Below, piece after piece: positions 43,316-51,727 of a stretch of 64,000 nt of DNA. Origin of the DNA: Acidobacteriota bacterium. GTDB taxonomy: Bacteria; Acidobacteriota; Vicinamibacteria; Vicinamibacterales; CAVVIG01. Position numbers and translations under genes: made by a program. The notes below the pieces were generated by a model. That model did no database searches. It was given only the letters and a program-made list of their open reading frames with translations, and was not told the DNA's origin. Location of the stretch: NCBI GenBank assembly GCA_003222535.1, contig QHWJ01000236.1:22939-86938 (forward strand), given 5' to 3'. The stretch's first letter is position 1. Each line of letters opens with the position of its first letter.

Positions 43316-43731
43316 CTATGCCCCAGCAGGATCCATAACACGACGGCCGACGCAAGGGCCCACGCCAGGTAGTGCCCGGCGGCAATCAGCGAGGCGGGCA
43401 CGCGCGTCTTGCCGATGTGCACGACCATCGCGCGCGGCGCAGCGTCGAAAAAGGTGAACGCGTGGTACACCAGGAACAGGAAGCTGGTGATGTTGAGCAA
43501 CAGGATAGCCGGGCGTGCGGACCACGCCAGGAACTGCTGGTAGCTCGCGTCCCCCTGCAGAACCGCGCGAACGAGCAGGAGAAGGTAGACGACGAACCAG
43601 GCGACGAAGAGGCAGCTCGCCTCGCGCAGCACAAACGCGAAGTACGACCAGCTTCCCAGCCACCAGTAGGTAGAGACGCGGCGCCGCAGCCAGCGCGGAT
43701 GATAGGCCGTATAGTTTGGAGCCTGCGCCAT
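43312..43731 (-). CDS. frdC: Fumarate reductase/succinate dehydrogenase membrane subunit C
   Basis: This 139-residue protein has three helices (FVLREASCLFVAWFVVYLLLL, AILLLNITSFLFLVYHA, LAWALASAVVLWILLG) and the FrdC hallmarks STYWWLGSWSYFAFVLRE and YHAFTFFDAAPRAMVVHIG. Its ATG shares one base with the frdB stop codon. The E. coli-type FrdCD pair suggests a menaquinone-linked type D enzyme. Confidence 0.93.
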   Translation of the reverse strand: MAQAPNYTAYHPRWLRRRVSTYWWLGSWSYFAFVLREASCLFVAWFVVYLLLLVRAVLQGDASYQQFLAWSARPAILLLNITSFLFLVYHAFTFFDAAPRAMVVHIGKTRVPASLIAAGHYLAWALASAVVLWILLGHR

Positions 43732-44471
43732 CACGCCCCCCTTGGCATGAAGAACGTCTTTATTTCTTCGAGCGCGGCCGTCAGCTTGTAACGCTGGATG
43801 GCGCCGGCGGGATCCACGTGCTTGGGACAGACCTTCGTGCATTCGCCAACGAAGGTGCAGCCCCAGATCCCCGCGTGCTCGGAGAGCACCTCCAGCCGCT
43901 GCGATGCACCCTCGTCGCGATTATCGAGGTTGTAACGCTGGGCGAGCGCGATCGCCGCGGGGCCGATGAACTTCGGATCGAGGCCGTAGATCGGGCATGC
44001 GGCGTAACACAGCATGCAGTTGATGCACATGCTGAACTGCTTGTACTCGTCGAGCTCCAGCGGCGTCTGCCGGTACTCGCCCTCCGAGACCGGCTTCTCG
44101 TGGTCGCGAACGATCCAGGGCTTCACGCTGACGAGCTTCCGCATGAAATCACCGAGGTCAACGATCAGATCGCGGATGATCGGAAAATTTCGCAGCGGCT
44201 CGATGCGAAGCGGTCCGGGGGCGTAATCCGCCATGAACGTCGCGCAGGTCAGCTTCGGCTCACCGTTCACGGTCATCCCGCAACTGCCGCAAATCCCCAT
44301 GCGGCAGGACCACCGGTAGGAGAGCGTGCCGTCGAGCTTGTCCTTGATGTGATTCAGTCCGTCGAGGACCACCCAGTCTTTCGGGCACGGCACCTCGTAT
44401 TCATCGAAGGTGGTCTCAGACTCCTTCTCCGGACGGTAACGCGCTACCTGTAACGTGATGTGGTCCCGCAT
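43731..44471 (-). CDS. frdB: Fumarate reductase/succinate dehydrogenase iron-sulfur subunit
   Basis: This 246-residue protein has a plant-ferredoxin domain with [2Fe-2S] ligands in [12 protein letters not shown] and LTC, and a C-terminal domain with [12 protein letters not shown] ([4Fe-4S]) and [15 protein letters not shown] ([3Fe-4S] region). It relays electrons between FrdA and the quinone site. ATG 44471 is used; it overlaps the frdA end by 56 bp, which is unusually long. Confidence 0.95.
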   Translation of the reverse strand: MRDHITLQVARYRPEKESETTFDEYEVPCPKDWVVLDGLNHIKDKLDGTLSYRWSCRMGICGSCGMTVNGEPKLTCATFMADYAPGPLRIEPLRNFPIIRDLIVDLGDFMRKLVSVKPWIVRDHEKPVSEGEYRQTPLELDEYKQFSMCINCMLCYAACPIYGLDPKFIGPAAIALAQRYNLDNRDEGASQRLEVLSEHAGIWGCTFVGECTKVCPKHVDPAGAIQRYKLTAALEEIKTFFMPRGA

Positions 44472-46215
44472 GCAGTGCGGCCTCCCCGTAAACCCGCTCG
44501 GCCGGCGGCCAGCGGGTGATCGTGACTGGTAGGTACTCGACTCGCGATGAGCCATCGGCGTTGCGGTAGATCAGCGAGTGCGAGAGGAAGCGGCGATCGT
44601 CGCGCTTCGGAAAATCGTTCCGCTGATGCGCGCCGCGAGATTCCTCCCGCTTGAGGGCCGAAGTGATGATCGCCTCGGCGACGTCGAGCATGAAACCGAG
44701 CTCGAGGGCTGACACGCGCTCGGTATTGAACGTGAGGCTCTGGTCTTCGATGGCAAGGTCGGCGTACCGCGCTCTGACGAGCCGCAGCTGCTCGACCCCC
44801 TGCGCCAGCGACGCGCCGGTGCGGTAAATTCCCGCGCTCTCCTCCATCGTCTTCTGCATCTCCCCGCGCAGAGTGGCGATGCGCTCCTTTCCTTTCGTGT
44901 TCAACAGGTCGCGCTCGAGCCGCAGCCGCTCGTCCTTCGCCTGCAGCAGCGCCGTGTCCGTCACGTCACGCTTGCGCGACGCGTATTCCGCGGCGGCCTG
45001 GCCTGCCCGCGCGCCGAACACGAGGAGCTCGGGAAGCGAGTTCGATCCAAGCCGGTTGGCCCCGTTGATGCTGACGCACGCTGTTTCACCCGCGGCGTAG
45101 AGGCCCGGCAGCGGTGTGGCACCGTTGATGTCGGTATGGACGCCGCCCATCATGTAGTGGACGACAGGCCGTACCGGGATGAGATCGGTGACCGGATCGA
45201 GGTTCTGGTATTTCTTGCACAGCTCGCGGACGAACGGGATCTTGGCGTCGATCTTCTTCGCGCCAAGGTGGCGGAGGTCAAGATGGACTACCGCCCCGTA
45301 CTGCGTGTCGATCGTCCGGCCCTTCTCGAGCTCCTTCATGAACGCCTGCGACAGGCGATCGCGGGGGCCGAGCTCCATCGACTTGAAGACCGGATCTTTA
45401 TGCGGTGTGCCGAGGTTGTAGTCCTGCAGGTAGCGGTAGCCGTCCTTGTTGATCAGATAGCCGCCTTCGGAACGCGCGGCTTCGGTGATCAGGATCCCGG
45501 TAAACGGCAAACCGGTCGGATGGTATTGAACGAACTCCATGTCCTTGAGCGGCGCCCCGGCGTGGTAGGCGAGACCCATCCCATCGCCGCTCTTGATCGC
45601 GGCGTTGGTCGTGAACGGAAAGACCTTGCCGCAGCCGCCAGTGCACAGGATGACCGCAGTCGCCGTGATTGCCTCGATCCGCCCCGACATCAGATCGATC
45701 GCCACCACACCCTGGACCCGCCCCTCGTCGACGAGCAGCTTCGTCACGAACCATTCGTCGTAGCGTTTGACGGCCGCGTACTTGAGCGACGTCTGGAAGA
45801 GCGTGTGCAGCATGTGGAAACCGGTCTTGTCGGCGGCAAACCACGTGCGCATCCTTTTCATGCCGCCGAAGGGACGTACGGCGATGCGGCCATCCGGCTC
45901 GCGGCTCCACGGGCAGCCCCAATGTTCGAGGCGAAGCAGCTCCTGCGGCGCCTCTCTGACGAACGCCTCCACGGCATCCTGGTCGCACAGCCAGTCGCCG
46001 CCGGCGATTGTGTCGAAGCAGTGTTCGTCGAGGCTGTCGTCAGGCGCAATCGCGCCCGCGGCGCCCCCTTCGGCGGAGACTGTGTGGCTCCGCATCGGAT
46101 ACACCTTGGAGACGACCGCGATATCGAGATGGGGATTGGTTTCGGCGATTGCGATGGCGGCGCGCAGACCGGCGCCGCCGCCGCCTACCAGCACAACATC
46201 ATGAGTCGGGGTCAC
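44416..46215 (-). CDS. frdA: Fumarate reductase/succinate dehydrogenase flavoprotein subunit
   Basis: This 599-residue flavoprotein has the FAD motif [15 protein letters not shown], covalent-flavin His44 in [10 protein letters not shown], substrate-site HPTGLPFTG, and [19 protein letters not shown]. It catalyses fumarate/succinate interconversion on the cytoplasmic membrane. It starts at GTG 46215 with GGAGGAGAACCAG upstream, in an operon frdABCD that begins with the small Cys-rich gene 69 bp upstream. Confidence 0.96.
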   Translation of the reverse strand: MTPTHDVVLVGGGGAGLRAAIAIAETNPHLDIAVVSKVYPMRSHTVSAEGGAAGAIAPDDSLDEHCFDTIAGGDWLCDQDAVEAFVREAPQELLRLEHWGCPWSREPDGRIAVRPFGGMKRMRTWFAADKTGFHMLHTLFQTSLKYAAVKRYDEWFVTKLLVDEGRVQGVVAIDLMSGRIEAITATAVILCTGGCGKVFPFTTNAAIKSGDGMGLAYHAGAPLKDMEFVQYHPTGLPFTGILITEAARSEGGYLINKDGYRYLQDYNLGTPHKDPVFKSMELGPRDRLSQAFMKELEKGRTIDTQYGAVVHLDLRHLGAKKIDAKIPFVRELCKKYQNLDPVTDLIPVRPVVHYMMGGVHTDINGATPLPGLYAAGETACVSINGANRLGSNSLPELLVFGARAGQAAAEYASRKRDVTDTALLQAKDERLRLERDLLNTKGKERIATLRGEMQKTMEESAGIYRTGASLAQGVEQLRLVRARYADLAIEDQSLTFNTERVSALELGFMLDVAEAIITSALKREESRGAHQRNDFPKRDDRRFLSHSLIYRNADGSSRVEYLPVTITRWPPAERVYGEAALHAGPHHVTGSALPSGEGV

Positions 46216-46284
46216 CTGGTTCTCCTCCGCCCCCCGTGGTCCGGATTTGCGTTGTGCGGACGCGACCTCTGTAACGCGCTGGCG

Positions 46285-46449
46285 CTATTCCGCGGACAAG
46301 AGCTCTTCGTGCTGAATGCTGACGCACCCGCACGAGTACTCCACTTCGCGCGTGACGACGACGTCGTCATCATGGTCTTCGTAGTGTTCCCCGTCGCAGA
46401 CTTTCCCGCACGGAGCGGGCTGGCCCTTGAAACTGCCGTTTGCGTTCAC
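46285..46449 (-). CDS. 54-residue Cys-rich acidic protein heading the frd operon
   Basis: This small gene starts at GTG 46449 behind a very strong ribosome-binding site (AGAAGGAGGGGACC, complement of 46450-46463) and stops at 46285. Four cysteines are arranged as PCGKVC and SCGC around an acidic His-containing loop (GEHYEDHDDDVVV), which suggests a metal-binding zinc-ribbon-like fold. A cytoplasmic location is likely since there is no signal peptide. It lies 69 bp upstream of frdA on the same strand and is probably cotranscribed. I know of no described subunit or assembly factor with this pattern. It could be missed by gene callers because of its size. Confidence 0.72.
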   Translation of the reverse strand: MNANGSFKGQPAPCGKVCDGEHYEDHDDDVVVTREVEYSCGCVSIQHEELLSAE

Positions 46450-46790
46450 GGTCCCCTCCTTCTGAGTAACCTGGGGTCCGCCGACGCCGCCGAAACGAGT
46501 AGGGTAGGTGCAGAAGCCCCCGGGGGCTTCAGATGGGGCACAGTCTACGTCAGCCGGGCTGGAAAGTCCGTATTTGTTTAGCGGGTGCTGAGAATCCGAC
46601 TCGCTGAATACTCAGTCCAAGTTTTCGTCCTTGCGTGAGTGGTCCGCGCTCTTCAGCCTCCTGTACGACCCGAGGATCGACGCCATTCAACTGGCGCGCC
46701 GAACAGGCGCTCCGCCCGGCGGTCGCGAATCGGAAAATCTGCGGCGGCACCGGACTCCGTTTGCGGCGCATACGCAGATGTTGAACAGAT
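46450..46790. other. 341-bp gap upstream of the frd operon
   Basis: It contains the frd ribosome-binding site at 46453-46463 and a perfect 18-bp palindrome GAAGCCCCCGGGGGCTTC at 46513-46530, flanked by GGTAGGTG and GATGGGGCA repeat-family sequence. The frd promoter is expected here. No coding frame is convincing in 46560-46790. Confidence 0.55.
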
Positions 46791-48611
46791 TTACGGTACC
46801 ACTCGAATCGGCACGAGCACTCTCGCCTTCTCCGTGCCGTGCTCGGCCTCGATGGCGAGCAGAAAGTCGCCGCGAGCGGTCGAGGCCAGTGGGAGCTCGA
46901 TCTGATAGGCGGTCTCAACGCCCCGGTTCGCCGTGACGGGCAGCTCCACCAGCGGCGAGCCGGTTCGGCTCAGGAGATGGGCCGACGCCACGGCCTCGGA
47001 CGCCGACGCGCCGTAGACCGCAAACCGCACGAACACCCGATCGGTTCGAACGAACTCGCGTCCCGCGAAGGGCGCGGCGTCCGTTGCGCCGGCGATCGTC
47101 CGCGCGTCCGACGCATTTCTGGCGCGCAGGACGACGGGCGAGCTGAGCGCGAGGCCCGGGCCTGACAGATCGGGCACGACGATCGAGCGCATGTATTCGT
47201 CGATGGTGTCGCCGCTGGCGTCGTGCACGGTTACCTGCAGATTCAGCAGGCCCGGCGACGCCGTAAACGTGAGGCGGCCCGCATCGAGCGGCGCGTCGAA
47301 CATGCGCTCGCCGCCCGGGCCTCGTGCCGTGATCGCGACCGTCGGTGCGCTGCCTGCAGCCTGGCCTGGCCGCGCCGGCTGCGAACGGGGCGTCCATGCC
47401 ACCGTGACCTCGGGCTGCCGGTCCGCTCCGCGTGCCGCGCCTGCCCAGACGTCAAGGGTCCGATCCGCGCGCGCCGTCGACAGCACGGCCCATGCGCTCG
47501 TCACGTCGGAGGGCACCGCGTCGGCGGCCGCGGCTTCCGTTCGAGCGCGTTCCATGTCGGCCAGCTTGGGCGCCCAATACCCTTTTCGCGCGAGCACATC
47601 GACGCCCGATCGTTTCACCCGCACTTTGATCGTGTGATACCTGCCGTCGGTCGGATTGCGGGTCGAGGCATAGCCGAGGAGGTAGAACGCGCTCGCATCC
47701 TTGACGACCTGCCTCAACGCCCGCGCCGGCGTGTTGGTGCTCACGAATGCCTGGCCGCCGGTATTGGCCGAGATCGTCCGGAGCTGACCGGAGTCGTAGC
47801 CGTTGAGCCCGCGTGGATCGAGCGTGTAGACGGCAACGTTGTTGGTGTTCGCCGCAGCGGTCATTTCCTGCACCAGCGACGACTCGTCGTAGCCGAGCCC
47901 GGGCAGCCCCTCGGTGACGAAGATGATCGACTTCCGCCCTTCCTTCAGGCTTCCCAGGTGCACGGCGGCCGATTGCACAGCCGAGAGCGTCACCTCGGAG
48001 CGCACGCGTGCGACGTCCCGCCGCCCTGTCTGCGCGTCCTCGGCGGCGCTGCGGGTCGGCACGTAGACGCCGAAACGGCCCTCGAGCTTCTGAATCCTGG
48101 CCGCGAGCTCCGCGTGATCGCGGGTGAAACGCAGCGCGCTCACAGGCAGAAGGGGATCCATCAACGCGACCAGATCCGTCGGCCCGAACGCCGAGGTGAC
48201 GAAGTCCGTCAGCGCCTTGCGGCCCTGGATTGCGTCGACGAAGCGTCCGATGTGGTACTCATCCCAGAAAATCAGAAACACCCGCACGTCGTCGCGCGCC
48301 GCCTCGGCGGCGGCGTGCTCGGGCGAGCGAATGGCGAGCGAGACGTCCTCGCCGGCGGGCGGGCGGCCGTCGGCCGACACGAACTTGAAGGACTGAACCG
48401 TCTGTGGAATTCCGTCTTCTTCGACCGTGAAGTCTTCCGCCGCCAGCGTGCTCACCGGCTCGCCGTCGTGGTCGACGACGGTGACGTCCACGCGGACGAG
48501 GCTCGCTTCGGTCCGAAACGTGGGCGGCTGCGGAGGCTGTGCGGCAGGCGCCGCTGCTGCATACGCGAGCCCGACCAGCAGGGCCGCGACGCCGGCTCCG
48601 CTCCAGCGCAT
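46791..48611 (-). CDS. VWFA-related acidobacterial-domain protein (TIGR03436 type)
   Basis: This 606-residue exported protein has signal peptide VAALLVGLAYAAAAPAAA-like, then FRTEASLVRVDVTVVDHDG and LAAEDFTVEEDGIPQTVQSF, the two opening strands that define the acidobacterial VWFA family, then a VWA domain with LIFWDEYH in place of a full MIDAS DxSxS, KSIIFVTEGLPGLG, and YTLDPRGLNG. The C-terminal part is beta-rich. The family is hugely expanded in Acidobacteriota, and its role is unknown. This is the best taxonomic clue in the window. Confidence 0.93.
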   Translation of the reverse strand: MRWSGAGVAALLVGLAYAAAAPAAQPPQPPTFRTEASLVRVDVTVVDHDGEPVSTLAAEDFTVEEDGIPQTVQSFKFVSADGRPPAGEDVSLAIRSPEHAAAEAARDDVRVFLIFWDEYHIGRFVDAIQGRKALTDFVTSAFGPTDLVALMDPLLPVSALRFTRDHAELAARIQKLEGRFGVYVPTRSAAEDAQTGRRDVARVRSEVTLSAVQSAAVHLGSLKEGRKSIIFVTEGLPGLGYDESSLVQEMTAAANTNNVAVYTLDPRGLNGYDSGQLRTISANTGGQAFVSTNTPARALRQVVKDASAFYLLGYASTRNPTDGRYHTIKVRVKRSGVDVLARKGYWAPKLADMERARTEAAAADAVPSDVTSAWAVLSTARADRTLDVWAGAARGADRQPEVTVAWTPRSQPARPGQAAGSAPTVAITARGPGGERMFDAPLDAGRLTFTASPGLLNLQVTVHDASGDTIDEYMRSIVVPDLSGPGLALSSPVVLRARNASDARTIAGATDAAPFAGREFVRTDRVFVRFAVYGASASEAVASAHLLSRTGSPLVELPVTANRGVETAYQIELPLASTARGDFLLAIEAEHGTEKARVLVPIRVVP

Positions 48612-48625
48612 GATTCACGATGATA

Positions 48626-50101
48626 CTAGAACGTCACGTTGCCGCCGACGTGGACGCGGGTCGACGCTCCGCGCCCATGCGCCACGGCGATGTTCAGCCG
48701 GAGAAACGCCGCCGCGAACCACACGCTGCCGCCGTATCCGTCCCGCAGCGTCTGATCCGCGAAACGCTCGCCTTTGTTGTAGACGGTGCCGCGGTCGACG
48801 AACGCGCTGACGCCGATTTTCCCTAAACGAATCGGCGACGTCAGCGGCAGGATCACCTCCGCTGACATCGCCACCAGCGTGTCGCCGACGAAGCTTTCCG
48901 CGCGGAAGCCGCGCAGGTTGCCCAGGCCGCCGAGCTCCGGCTGCAGATAAGGCGGCAACGGCCGATCCGAATCGACACGCAGAACGCGTCCGGCCACCAC
49001 GGCCTGGCCGACGACGCCCAGGTACCCACGACCGTCGAGCTCCGTTCGATTCGCCGACCCCTGGTAGCCGCCGTAGCGCCCGGGTTCGATCGGCTGCGCG
49101 AGCGGCCCGTCGCCGAACCTCAGATGCTCCCACCCCGCGCGCGCGTAGACCGCATTCCTCGCGAGCACCGGATCCACGCGAGTATCGAAGACGACGTCAC
49201 CGCCGACCTGCGCGAACTGATCGGCGACACCCTCGAAGGAGGCGCGCTGCCAGCCGCCGGTCCCGGCGAGCCGCAGCGCGCGCGAGACTTCCCGTTCTCC
49301 ATGCACGAACACGCGGGCCCGGTCGTCGTCTTGCTGGAACGCCAGATTGGCGCGGCGCGAGATCGAGCCGCCCGCCGTCAAGCGACTGAACGGTCCCCGC
49401 TCCATGCGCTTCTCGAGGTCGATGGCGGCCCGTTTGGTGCCGCCCCAGGTCAGGGGAAATGTGATGCGGCTGCGTTTGCCCATCCACTGCGGATCCGGCA
49501 GCGTCAGACGTGCGCCGTAGGTGACGCCGTGCCCGTCCTCCCTGCCCAGGACCGGGTAGATAAGCATGTTCGGAAAGCGTCTGCGGACGACGCGCGTCGG
49601 CTGATCGGGATCGCCGGTCATGACGATCTTCACCGGCCCTTCGTCGACGATGATCACGAGCATGATCTGCGACGGGTCGGCAATCGACGCGAAGCGCTTG
49701 AGGACCTCCACGCGCTCGAACCGCTTTGCCGCCCGCAGCCGGGCGGCGACCGCTTCGATCGTCGCGTCGTCGATCGGCATGCCGACGCGGACGTCCGCGA
49801 GACGGCGCACCTCCTCGTCCGGCGTCGCGGTGTTGCCCTGAACCTGGATCCCGGCCACGACGGGTTGCTGCGCCAAGGTCCGGCTAAAGCCGGACGCCAC
49901 GGAGATCACGGTCCGGCTGAAGCCGGACACTACCGGGATCGCGACCGGGATCGGGACGCTGGGGCTGCCAGCCTTCGCGCTTCGCGCTTCGGCTAGTGTC
50001 CCGTTACGGGACGCCAGGTCTCGCCGTAGCTCCGCTGCAATCGTCCGGAGCGGAGGCGGAAAGCCGAACACCAGGGATATCGCGACGACCAGCGCCCACA
50101 C
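48626..50101 (-). CDS. Omp85/BamA-like outer-membrane protein with one POTRA pair
   Basis: This 491-residue protein has a signal-like N-terminus (ALVVAISLVFGF), a repeat-encoded stretch of about 60 residues, POTRA sequence VVAGIQVQGNTATPDEEVRR with FERVEVLKRF, and a C-terminal 16-strand barrel region (YGARLTLPDPQWMG, GDTLVAMSAEVILPL, with final LHVGGNVTF-like terminal strand). Classical BamA has five POTRAs, so this is a short TamA/Sam50-type member. The inserted repeats (49868-49990) include two GTCCGGCTTCAGCCGGAC palindromes read as VVSGFSRT and VASGFSRT. It lies 1 bp from the next gene's end, suggesting an operon. Confidence 0.85.
   Translation of the reverse strand: MWALVVAISLVFGFPPPLRTIAAELRRDLASRNGTLAEARSAKAGSPSVPIPVAIPVVSGFSRTVISVASGFSRTLAQQPVVAGIQVQGNTATPDEEVRRLADVRVGMPIDDATIEAVAARLRAAKRFERVEVLKRFASIADPSQIMLVIIVDEGPVKIVMTGDPDQPTRVVRRRFPNMLIYPVLGREDGHGVTYGARLTLPDPQWMGKRSRITFPLTWGGTKRAAIDLEKRMERGPFSRLTAGGSISRRANLAFQQDDDRARVFVHGEREVSRALRLAGTGGWQRASFEGVADQFAQVGGDVVFDTRVDPVLARNAVYARAGWEHLRFGDGPLAQPIEPGRYGGYQGSANRTELDGRGYLGVVGQAVVAGRVLRVDSDRPLPPYLQPELGGLGNLRGFRAESFVGDTLVAMSAEVILPLTSPIRLGKIGVSAFVDRGTVYNKGERFADQTLRDGYGGSVWFAAAFLRLNIAVAHGRGASTRVHVGGNVTF
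49868..49990. repeat. Two GTCCGGCTTCAGCCGGAC palindromes and a GCGCTTCGCG element inside the Omp85-like gene
   Basis: GTCCGGCTAAAGCCGGAC at 49877-49894 and GTCCGGCTGAAGCCGGAC at 49912-49929 are followed by GGGATCG tandem units and TTCGCGCTTCGCGCTTCGGC. All lie between the signal-peptide region and the first POTRA. Confidence 0.85.
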
Positions 50102-50102
50102 G

Positions 50103-51107
50103 TCAGCGCTCTTTGATGCCGACTTTGCTGGTGACGTCCGGGCGGCGGTAGTCGTGGTACTCGAGGCCGTAGCGCAGGTCGAACTGCCCGACGGCGAGTG
50201 TCATGGCGAGGTTGATCTCGAGGTTGGCCGGCAGCCACACGTCCGGAAACGGCTGACCGACCGACATCGTCGCCTTGAGATCGCTGACGTGCACGAGCCA
50301 TTGGGCGGGGAGAAAGTCGAAGCCGACGTTGTCGAACGTGTACTTGACGATCTGGTGTGCGTTCGGCTCGATCCACAACGTGACGAGCGCGACCTTGTTC
50401 ATCAGGCGCCGGAATTCCGCGTCGCGCGCCTTGTCGTCGGCGGACGGCTCCTTCCCGTTCCGCCGGCGATCGGTGCCGCCGAACATCCGGGCCGGGAAGT
50501 ACTCGACGCGCAGCACCTCGCGACCGTCGAGGGTCTCGCGGCCGACGAGGGCGTACTTCCCCTCCTCGAACTTGAACCGCAGGAAATATGCGGAGGAGAT
50601 GAACTGCGGCTCCCGCGTCTGCCGAATCAGGCCGTCAAAGTCCCGGACGTCACCAGGCGCCGCCGCTTCTGGAATGTTCGTCGCACTGCCGGACTCGACC
50701 GATACTCCGCCCTTCGCATCTACCGCAAGGGCGCCTCGTCCGGACCGCTTGTCGCGCTCCTGCACGCGTCGCAGGTAGTCGGCCTCGAACTTCCGGCGCT
50801 CCGCTTCGCCGATCGTGACGCCGTTGGCCTTCAGCGGGCTTCTGACGAAAAACCCGTCGCGGATGTACCAGGTGTAGTCGCGGCGATCGCCCCAGATCGG
50901 CACGCGTCCGGTCCCGCGCAGCTCGATCTGCTCGCGCTCGTCGAGGATGTACTGCTGCAGCTTCTTCCAGTTGTCGTCGCGGCGGGCGACGACCTGCTTC
51001 ATGAACGCGTCGAGGTCGCTTTGCGCCGAAACCGCGCCGGCACCCGTCCAGACGGCCGCCAGGCACAGGCCGAGCCTCGACAGCAGGCGAACCGGTTGGG
51101 AAAACAC
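50103..51107 (-). CDS. Secreted hypothetical protein, partner of the Omp85-like gene
   Basis: This 334-residue protein has a signal peptide (GLCLAAVWTGAGAVSAQ), followed by a mixed alpha/beta region and LVTLWIEPNAHQIVKYTFDN, with FPDVWLPANLEINLAMTLAVG resembling the curved sheet of outer-membrane lipoprotein-sorting (LolA/LolB/DUF4292-like) proteins. It precedes and nearly abuts the Omp85-like gene on the same strand, so a joint envelope role is likely. The exact family is not recognised. Confidence 0.8.
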   Translation of the reverse strand: MFSQPVRLLSRLGLCLAAVWTGAGAVSAQSDLDAFMKQVVARRDDNWKKLQQYILDEREQIELRGTGRVPIWGDRRDYTWYIRDGFFVRSPLKANGVTIGEAERRKFEADYLRRVQERDKRSGRGALAVDAKGGVSVESGSATNIPEAAAPGDVRDFDGLIRQTREPQFISSAYFLRFKFEEGKYALVGRETLDGREVLRVEYFPARMFGGTDRRRNGKEPSADDKARDAEFRRLMNKVALVTLWIEPNAHQIVKYTFDNVGFDFLPAQWLVHVSDLKATMSVGQPFPDVWLPANLEINLAMTLAVGQFDLRYGLEYHDYRRPDVTSKVGIKER

Positions 51108-51140
51108 GGTCTGGGTCCTTTCAGACGCAGTTAAGAATTA

Positions 51141-51209
51141 AGAATTAAGAATTAGGAATTTGGAATGCGCACACGAATTCCAAATTCCAAATTCCTAATT
51201 CTTAATTCT
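51141..51209. repeat. AT-rich inverted TTAAGAA heptamer array
   Basis: A 26-bp arm (51141-51166, AGAATTAAGAATTAGG...) pairs perfectly with 51184-51209 across 17 nt. The units are TTAAGAA, TTAGGAA, TTTGGAA. The array ends 1 bp from the CBS gene stop codon (51211). It is strikingly AT-rich in a GC-rich genome. Confidence 0.95.
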
Positions 51210-51210
51210 G

Positions 51211-51654
51211 TTAAGGCGGGCCGATTCGGCCGAAGATGAATTCCTCCAGCATGTCGGCGCGCGCTTTTTCATCCGACCCGATCCCGGTCACCAGGTCGAT
51301 GACCGACAGCATCCCGCGGTAGGCGCCGCTCGGATCGACGACCACCAGGTGATAGCTGCCGTTCTGTTGCATCAGACGCAGGCAGTCGTTCAGCGACTGG
51401 TCTGGTGTGACGGTCACGAGGCCGGTGCTCATGATCTCGCTGACGCGCATCCACGCGGGGCACCTGTTCTCGGCGGCGACTTTATCGGAGATGTCGCTCT
51501 GCGAGACGACGCCGACGAGCTGGTCGAGGATGTCGAGGACCCCGACCGCCCGCACACGGCGCTCGCGCAGATAGCGCGCGGCGTCGTGCACCGTCGCGTC
51601 TTCGCGAATGGAGAAGACGCCCGACCGCGAGCCGATCAGGCAGAGGACGGTCAT
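51211..51654 (-). CDS. CBS-domain protein (tandem pair)
   Basis: This 147-residue protein consists of two CBS motifs: VHDAARYLRERRVRAVGVLD with LVGVVSQSDI, and IMSTGLVTVTPDQSLNDCLR with YRGMLSVIDLV. Such Bateman modules bind adenosine nucleotides and usually regulate a partner. There is no fused catalytic domain. It lies between the M2 peptidase gene and the envelope pair, with repeats on both sides. Confidence 0.93.
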   Translation of the reverse strand: MTVLCLIGSRSGVFSIREDATVHDAARYLRERRVRAVGVLDILDQLVGVVSQSDISDKVAAENRCPAWMRVSEIMSTGLVTVTPDQSLNDCLRLMQQNGSYHLVVVDPSGAYRGMLSVIDLVTGIGSDEKARADMLEEFIFGRIGPP

Positions 51655-51727
51655 GTTGTGCTCCTTCCGACTCTCAACCCTGACGATTACTGCTGTTGAG
51701 CTTGACCGTTGAGAGTTGGCAGTTCTT

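Noticed and set aside
43731-44471. Reading the respiratory operon as strictly fumarate reductase or strictly succinate dehydrogenase
   Set aside because: Subunit types are E. coli Frd-like, but direction in vivo cannot be decided from sequence; both names are given.
46560-46790. Open frames on both strands upstream of the VWFA gene's 3' end
   Set aside because: Neither has a ribosome-binding site, domain or consistent codon use; left as non-coding.
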